A stretch of DNA of 64,000 bases, taken from contig NC_085099.1 of assembly GCF_963422355.1 (NCBI RefSeq), positions 5,126,625 to 5,190,624 on the forward strand, written 5' to 3'. How positions within the stretch are numbered: position 1 is the first letter of the stretch; every line of letters starts with the position of its first letter. Source of the DNA: Corticium candelabrum. Its lineage: Eukaryota > Porifera > Homoscleromorpha > Homosclerophorida > Plakinidae. The translations under genes and the position numbers were made by a program. Below are positions 11,701 through 20,700 of this stretch, piece by piece. The notes below the pieces were generated by a model. It had not been told where the DNA came from, did not search any database, and saw nothing but the letters and a program-made list of their open reading frames with translations.

Positions 11701-14700
11701 ACTTAATTAAGTTGTCTGTCATTGTCAAATGATGAAATTCAAGACATGTGGGACATGGATATTGCACTGTTTTAAGGTCTTAGATAATTCTAGTGAGTTG
11801 GGGAAATGATTGCCTTTACATTGGCCACTGCAGGTGTGTATGTAGTCTTGTGTAGCCAGACCCTTTTTGCCGTATCATGCTTCTGGAAGAAAAAGGGTCT
11901 GGTGAACAGCCTTTGAAGTTGCTGTGTTGTCGCCTAGCCAAAAATTTGCTAATTAAAATATCAAATTTGGTTTCTTAAACGCTTTATTAAAGACCAGATT
12001 GGGATATGGACGCAGTGTAATCCTATCTCAATTAGCTTCTCGTGTCTCGTAGAGAACAATCCAAAACTACAGCTAGAGTCTTTGCTGTTTGAGAAATCTT
12101 TGTGTCTACACCAACTAACACGACCACGGGAACGTTGCCGTTGACTGGCTTCGATCTTGTGCAGTCATGATAGAAGTACATGTGTGACATAGCATTGTGC
12201 GATTGTGTTGCAACGGAGACTGGATGCGAATGTAGTCAATGCTGTTCGTCTGAAGTGCCCGCAGACAGTCCCTAGTGAGCGATGTCTGGAACGGCCAGTG
12301 GAGCTGACGTCATCAAAACAAGATGTGTCGTCTTTCTTTGCTTGGGTAATGATTTCGTGTGTTTGTGCATTGCAAACAGCATCGAGTACGATCGCATCCA
12401 TCCAGTATGTTTGCATTCAGTCTCTGTTGCAACCTGAACAAACAAAGCGAGTATGTCAGACGTCGATCATGACTGCATGAGATTGAAGCCTGTTGATGGC
12501 AACGTTCCCGTGGTTGCATTAGTTGCTGTAGACATGCAGATTTCACCAACAGCAAAGACTCTAGCTGTAGTTTTCAGGTTGTTCTCTATGAAACGCCATT
12601 TCCACAGAAGGAGAATCGAGCTCGTAGAGAGATGGCTTGATGACTGCAGCCAAGAATGCAACTAAATGTGAGAACACGTTGCTTTTGCAAAGAAATTACG
12701 TTAGCGTGCTATACCTACGTGCTTGTTCTCCATGATGTCCAAACATGCGTCCACGTTCGGCTGTGAATGAAATACTTGCAGCTTGATTTGAAGCAGCCAA
12801 ATTACACAGGTAAATTTCTTTGCTAGAGTATGTACGGTGTGAGCAATCACGTCAATGTATACCACAAAGTGGTTTGCATTCTGCATTGCGGAGGTGTAAG
12901 AATCAGTTTGTTTAACTACATATACTTCAGTTTTTCTATGAAAAGCCTTTTGACAAATCATTGTGCTTTGTGTCTGTTCTCAAGGAAGCTTGTTCCAGCA
13001 ATGTTTTCCATTTTAACCAGTCTATGTAGTTGTATGCAGGTTACTTAGCACATTCTTCATGGCAAGTTCTTTGAATTTAAGTGTCAAGAAATTATATTTT
13101 AGAACGTAAAATGTTGTGCTGTATATTAATCTAGTTTATTTATTATAAATTTTTATCAGGACTTCTATGAAGACCAGCCTTGGCTGATAGGATATTTCCT
13201 GTATAAATCTATCTATCTATTTATTACTTGCATAGGCAACTATAAGAACACTTGTCAGACATATCCTTATCAGTGAAAAATCTCTTAGTCAAATTCTTGA
13301 ATATCCGGAAAAGTTACAACATCGTCTTATGTGCACAATGGCTGATCATGATTACAATTTTCTGTTAGGAAAAGAAAACTCAGACGAAGGTTTAGCCAGA
13401 CTTAGATAAATCAGTGGAAGGGGAGCTGGTGCCTTCTTGCACATAATCCCAACATCAAATGAGCTTGCACTAAAACCCGGCGAATTTTGCTTAGCAACTT
13501 GATTACATTTAGGGCTTCACCTTCCTTTTCAGGGAATGCAAGATAAGTGCGATTGTAGGACACACCTTGGCTCTTTTACATGTAAATGCAGAGGAGGCCC
13601 CATCTGGGCTCATAACTCAATTGTAAACTCTTGGTCAGAATGCTTGAAAGAGTTAGCCGTTCTCCACATGAAAGAACCAAAAATAGATATTTGAACAATA
13701 AGGGTAGACTTGATGTTCTCATATGTGACACCAGTAATTTGTCTGATCAGGATATTTCACTTGCTCATCGCTGGATTAAGAGGTCATACAAAAATTGCGC
13801 TATACTGATATTTGCTGCAAAGAAAACAGAAGAAATGAAAAATGCTAAATACGACAGTGAGATTCTTTCAGGAGGTAATGCATCAAAATGCATACCTGTA
13901 GTGTTTAGCACTTTGGCACCTGAGGAGTTGTCTCCGACCGTCTGCTAACACTTCGTCACTTAAGTCCAAAGATCAGGAAGGAAAGAAACACTCTGCTGAC
14001 TTCAAGACCTACTGGAGACATCGCTTTCCGTTACACTGCAAAAACTCAATGCTCGTGTGATCATGAAAAAATTTGAACATTGTACAAGGTGGTTCTATTT
14101 TAGTTGATGAACTCAGGCATATCCAAGCGCGCCCACATTAATTACTTAAGTTAGAGTTTTAGCTGACATTTTATGTAGTTTGCAGATTCTATCTAATATC
14201 ATTGTACTAGAAAATTGGATATCCAATAAATCTATCTATCTTTCAAGACCTATACAGTATCAGTTTGAGTCAACTGTCTCTAAGCAGAAATGTGAAGCAT
14301 ATGCAATGGCCTATCCGGATGATTGGTCTACTGACATTACCATCAACGCTTCTGGCATTGACATACTAGGAACCCCACTTGGAACACCAGATTATGTCTC
14401 CGCACGCTGCATAGACAAGGCAAAGTCTGGTACTGAACTTTGTTCAAGACGGCTAGAATTGGATGATCCACAGAGTTCTTTACTACTATGTAAGTAGGCA
14501 TTGTCACATTCTTAGTTTTAATCATTTGGGTAGAATTGTCCTCTCAACTCAATAATTTAAAGCTGCTTTGATACATGATGATCAGACATATCAAACTTTT
14601 CTTCAATCATGGGCTTGGATGTATCAGACCCTTATGCATGGTTTCAGAGTTGTTTGGCATGGAGGGTTTGGTCTCTCCAGGATTCAATCAGTTGCTCCGA

Positions 14701-17700
14701 AGAATTTCTAGCAGCTTGGGCTTGAACATGCCGGGAACTGTCTTTGCGGTTGGACTCACATGAGTTTACAAAGTTGTTAGAAAGACAGTCTTGTGAAGGA
14801 TCTCTCTCCCTCCCTCCCTCCCTCCCTCCCTCCCTCCCTCCCTCCCTTTCTCCCTCCCTCCCTCCCTCCCTCCCTCCCTCCATCTGTCACTAGCATGGGC
14901 AACTATACATGAACAACTGCCTGAGAAGTCCTTGTGAAGTGAAAAATCTCTCAGTCAAATTCTTGAATATTCAGAAAATTACAACATCGTCTCACGTGCA
15001 CAATGGCTGATCATGATACAATCTTCTGTTAGGAAAAGAATACTCAGATGAAGTTTCAGCCAGACTTAGATCGGTCAGTGGAAAGGGAGCTGGTGCCTTC
15101 TTGCAAGTAATCCCAACGTCAAACAACCTTGCACTAAAACCCGGCGAATTTCGCTTAGCAGTTTGTTTACGTTGAGGGCTTCATCTTCCTTTTCAGGGAA
15201 TGCACAATAAGTGGGATTGTGGGACACACTTTGACTCTTTTGGATATCATCTCTTAGCATGTAAGCACGGAGGAGGTCCCATCTAGGCTCATGACTCAAT
15301 TGTAAACTCTTGGTCAGAATGCCTGAAAGAGTTAGCCGTTCTCCACAAGAAAGAACCAAAAAGTAGATGTGTGAACAATAAGGGTAGACCTGATATTTTC
15401 ACATGTGACACCGTTAATTTGTCTGATCAGGAGATGGATATTTCACTTGCTCATCGCTGGAGTAAAGAGGTCATACAAAAATTGCACCAAACTGAGTGGA
15501 TTTGCTGCAAAGAAAAGAGAAGAAGTGAAAAATACTAAATAAGGCAAGTGAGATTCTTCTAGGAGGTAATGCATCAAAATGCATACCTGTAGTGTTTGAG
15601 CACTTTGTCACCTGGGGAGTTGCTGCTGACCGTCTTCTAAACACTTTGTCACATAAGTCCAACGATCAAGAAGAAACAACTCTGCTGACTTCAAGAGCTA
15701 CTGGAGACGTTGGTTTTCCGTTACACTGCATAAACTCGATGCTTGTCTGATCATGAAAAATGTGAACATTGTACAAGGCTGTTCTAATTTAGTTGCTGAA
15801 CTCAGGCATGTCCAGGCACACCCACTAGTTAATTTAGAGTTTAGCTGACATTTTATGTAGGTTGCAGTATCTATCTAACATCATTGTACTAGAAATTTGA
15901 TATCCAATAAATCTAAAACTTGCAGTTAATTTTATTGATATTGAAGTGATGTGCAAGGCATTGTTTACGGGTTTAGTGATAGTTGTAAAGTTTGATGAAT
16001 GAGTAATGTTCTATTGATTGTCTTGTGTTGTGTTTCTCGTAGATTGCATTTGGGGTAGTTGGAGTTCATGTAGTGTTGAATGTGGAAATGGCACCAGAAC
16101 TCGGCAGATTAGTCGAGCAGCTACAATGAGTGGTCAGAACTGTACAGGACCATCGATTGAGATCTGCATAGTCACATCTTGTATGATTACTGTTGTGGTG
16201 GAAGTCACACCTGTTGCTTTAATCATCTGCAACTTTTATGTGATGTAGGTATGTCAACAAATCTAGCTGGCTCTCATGGAGCAACAGTGACCATGAGTTC
16301 AGTGCACAGTTCTTTGTATGTTGCTACAAAGGCTATTGATGGCAGTCCACAAATTGTTACTGGACAGACACTTGATGGTAGTGATTGTGCTGCTACACAA
16401 TATTCCTTGAATCCTTGGCTTCGAGTTGACTTGCAAAAAGAATATCTTGTGTCACGTGTTAGAGCTATCCTTATAGACAATAGAGGTGAAAATGTGTATG
16501 TTCGTGTTGGTAACATCTTAACAAACAATGGGAATGACAACCACAATTGTGGAAAGGCTCCATATGACAGCTCCAATTCCTTTTTTGCAATATGGCGAGA
16601 TGTTAGCTGCAGCCCACCAGTTTGGGGAAGATCCATTAATTTACAGAGAATAGTGACAAATGACATTCTTCATGTATGTGAGGTGGCTTTCAACTATGGT
16701 TAGATGATGTTGTGTAGGTATGTATTGAATGAAGAGTAAAATGTCTCGTTGCTGTAGAGTTGGAAATTGCTATTCTAGACAATAATAAGAATATTGAAGG
16801 AGCAAGTGTGGCAGTTGATGAGAATCAAGATTACTCTAACTCTATTGATTGTGGTGTCAGTCCTGATGTGACCAACTTTAATGCTCTTTTGCAATGGAAA
16901 CACAACACAACCATTGATGTACCATCTTCAAGTGTACAGAATGCTGGTATATATCAGTTGTATGAGAACGGTGTGCAGAAGCTTTACATCAAGTCAGCTA
17001 CTGTCTCTTCCAATGGTTTGTATACATGTCAATATACTGCAATTAATGGCTCTATAGTGTCAAAGTCATTTACGGTGAATGTCAATGGTATAACTACAGG
17101 GACATAGTTGTGCTTAGTGTTGTATAGTAATTGTTTTGTTGTCTTTAGTAAACTGTGAATGGAGCTCATGGTCAGGTTGTACACCATCGTGTAGTTTTGG
17201 AACTCATACTCGTACACGAGCACGTCTTAAGCAACACAATGGAATGGACTGTGTGGGGTTGCCAATTGAGAACTGTGACAGCAAACAACCACCATGTAAG
17301 GACAGTGGGATTTGTGTGCTTGGTGTGTTATGCATGGAGGTAAAGACATAGGTTTTTAATTACAGTAAGAAATCTTCAATATTGCAAAGCTAGACATGAT
17401 TTCTTGTCTTTAATTGTATACATTTCCTCATCGTAAGACCTTTGCTGTAATGAACTTGCTTGCAATGCTTATAATGAAACTCTTACTATGTAGAAGCAGA
17501 GAGCACAAAGAAAGATGTCGCTGCTACATACAGAATTTCTCAATCAATCAATGCTTGCCACGACTAGATCAGGTTGTTTGTAGCCAGAGACAATTAGATT
17601 GAAGAATTGTGTAAGACTGCATGTTCAGCCTTTGCATGTCTTGATTGTGAACAAAAGCCCCAGATTGATGCTTTCGCATCATATGATGTCTCGATATTGA

Positions 17701-20700
17701 TATAACAAGGAGCCTTAGCGTCTCTTGGAATTTGTGATATCAATGTTCCACCATAATGCAGTAACTTTAAACCAGCATCAAAGTGAAGCCAATAATATAG
17801 GTACAAATATGTATAAGAACACAATTACAATAAATAGCGTTGATTTTTGCATCATAAAACTGTGTAATACGATTTTTATGTTGTAACACTAGGTCGCAAT
17901 GGCCAGCTATACATACGGGCTGTACACTGGTCCACATATAGTACACTGGCTCAGAAACTACGTGCTATTGGGGTGGTCTCTTACATCATTAATTTATCTT
18001 GTGTTAATACAGAGTTGGAATTGTTGTGTAATACTAATGTCTGTTACTGTTGTTATTTTAAGTTTGTGATATGATTGCAGGTGCACCAACAGCTGGGCAG
18101 TCAATAATTTCTTTTGATGAGACTTCAGTGCAAGAGTTGAGTTGCTCAGCTTCACAGTATTCTGGTCTAAGTGGAAACATTACATTTGGATGGTACAGAG
18201 AAGAGAATGGAGTTGATTCAGCTATTGTATTAGACTCTCGAGTAACAAATTTATCAATTAATGATGGCGCTGGCAGATTTACTGGGAAATTGAAATTTGC
18301 ATCTGTGGACCGTTCAGATAGAGGATTAATCAAGTGCAGAGCTTTGAACAAGTATGGTGCTAGTGATCCATCTTCAGCTATCTCAGTTAATGTCAAATGT
18401 GAGTTGCTTTGGTAACATTTCATAATGCATTGACTTTGTTAAGTTAGGTGTGGTGTGTTGTTAGATGCTCCTGAATCTGCTGAAATTAGATCTTCTAATC
18501 CAGTGGGTGTGAAAGGGCAAAGTATCACATTAAACTGTTCTGCTGTTGGTAATCCCTCTCCACGTTATGAATGGAGAGGAAGCAAGAATGGAACAGAATC
18601 TACTCTGGAATTAACATCACTTGAATTTAAGGATGAAGGGACATACACATGTGTTGCTAGTAACACCATTGAGGCTGTTTCTAGGTCCAGTAATGCATCA
18701 GTACAGTTGACGATTGAAGGTAATGTTTAGTGCTTACTTGTTGAAACTTAATTTTGGCTAACTCTCTGTGGTGTGTTTTAGGTCCTCCACAGAGATGTGT
18801 TGTGGTGTCTGTTGAAAGCTATATTGACTCTGAAGTGAATGTCACAGTCAACTGTCCTGAAAATGGAAATTCAAGTGTAACTGAATATCGCGTAGAACAT
18901 CAGTTGGATAGTGTCACCAGCAACATGCAGTGGTTACAAGAAGAATTCAGTACTTTTGATCCTCAACCATTTGTTGTTGGTGGTCTCAGTCCATTTACAA
19001 AGTACAGATTTAGAGCAACAGCAGGAAACAGGCATGGCTATGAACCTGGAAGTTTGGCAGCTGTTAATGTGTTAACTGTGACTACTGCTGAAGGCTGTAA
19101 AGTTTTTCTAAATTTAAGGGGTTTAATTATGCATTGTGATTGTGTTATTTGCTGTATTTATTAGATCCTGGTTTCCCCAATTCAGTGAGTTTATCAGGAA
19201 ATGCTTCTGCTCACTGGTTTGTTGTGTCTTGGTTACCTCCTAGTATACGTAATGGTGTTCCTCGCTATTACTTTGTTTACTACAAACCAATTGGTGTTCG
19301 CCAAGTAAGAAATGTGGATGATCACAAGAGACTGAATGTAACAGGCACGTGGGCCAATTTGACAATGCTCACTCCATTTACGCAATACAATGTTGAGGTG
19401 GCCGCAGTAAATGTTCGGTCTCATGATGGCAAGGTGTTGGAAGGACAAAGAAGCACTACCATTGTTGCCAACACAACAGAAGATGGTATGTTTGTATCAT
19501 GATTTGGCTTGGTATATATTTTATTTTGAAGACGTGTATTATTCAAGTTAGTTTTGCAGGCAGGAGTACAGTAACGACACGTAGTTATGTTCTTTGTTTC
19601 TTTTATTGATAGTAGTTCAGCACAGCTGTCAGATTTGCCTTTACTGTAACAAAATCAGCATATACATTTGGTTGATTGTCTGGTAAATGCATGTTGGTTG
19701 TGGTTACTTGTAGCACATTAGGTAGCTTTCTGGTAGCATAAGCAGTCCAACTATTGTGCTATATAGGCACATGTTCTAATTTATCAAGCAGTTTGAAGAC
19801 AATGAAAAGTAGCGTATCGTATAACAAATTGCAGCATAGGTTGGCATGTACTTACTCATATGTATCGCAGTAGGTATGGTTTGTAGTAGAAGATTTGTAA
19901 GCAGCAACAGTATACAGTACATGTAACAAACTTGCACAGCAGACAACCTGTAAATTCTTTTTCGTCTCACGATATGGTCTTGTCATGCAATTGATGAAAG
20001 TAGAAAACCTGATTCATCTATTTGAAGATTGGTTGGCTACTTGTTGAACCTAAGTGTCTTTGTTAGTCAATATGTATTTACCGGTATGTGCTCCAGCTTA
20101 TTAGAGCTGTATGTAAACTGAACTCAAACCTGAAAGCAAGGAAACGTGATAACAGATTACCGATTTTTGGCTTTATAGTATTTTCTGTAAAAGAGCTAGA
20201 AGATACTTGTAAACTGATGTAGATGATGTGGTTGCACAGTCTACGATCAGCTCGGGAAGAAGTTGCCAACTTTGTCTAATATTACATTGTTTTATCAAAT
20301 AGTGGTGCTGTGGTAATTACTGTAGTTTAGTCGTAAATGGGCCTGTGACTAAATTCAAGATACAGCTGAAATGTGCATTTATAGTTAGTTTCGACGTTTT
20401 GAATACAGTACTGACATTGCTGGATGCAATCATGATCAGATGATGTTAAAGAATGTGTTGGTAGTACATTGCTGCACTCAGACCATTGTTATTGTTTTGT
20501 AGCTCCTACAACTGCACCACGTAACCTGACATATCTTTCTGATCCACAACATACAGTCACTGTAATGTGGAGTGAACCTGAAATACCAAATGGAGTTATT
20601 AAATATTACATTGTTGAATACATGCTGTCAGATGGGACTGGAAACAGGACACGTTTCAATTTAGTGAAAATGTTGAGTCAAGAGATTGGTGGTCTAATGC

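Larger units (their letters stand above)
10896..16042. other. Intron between cassettes 2 and 3, holding LINE fragments and a foldback element
   Basis: 10896-11860 is the post-cassette segment shared with 47443-48500, 55560-56530 and 63470-64000. 11930-12600 is a foldback element. 12600-13100 resembles 52080-52560. 13228-15920 is LINE debris. No host exon is seen. Confidence 0.65.

Noticed and set aside
14644..14883. Minus-strand Gly-Arg-Glu rich frame
   Set aside because: It is the reverse of the (CCCT)n microsatellite inside a LINE fragment.
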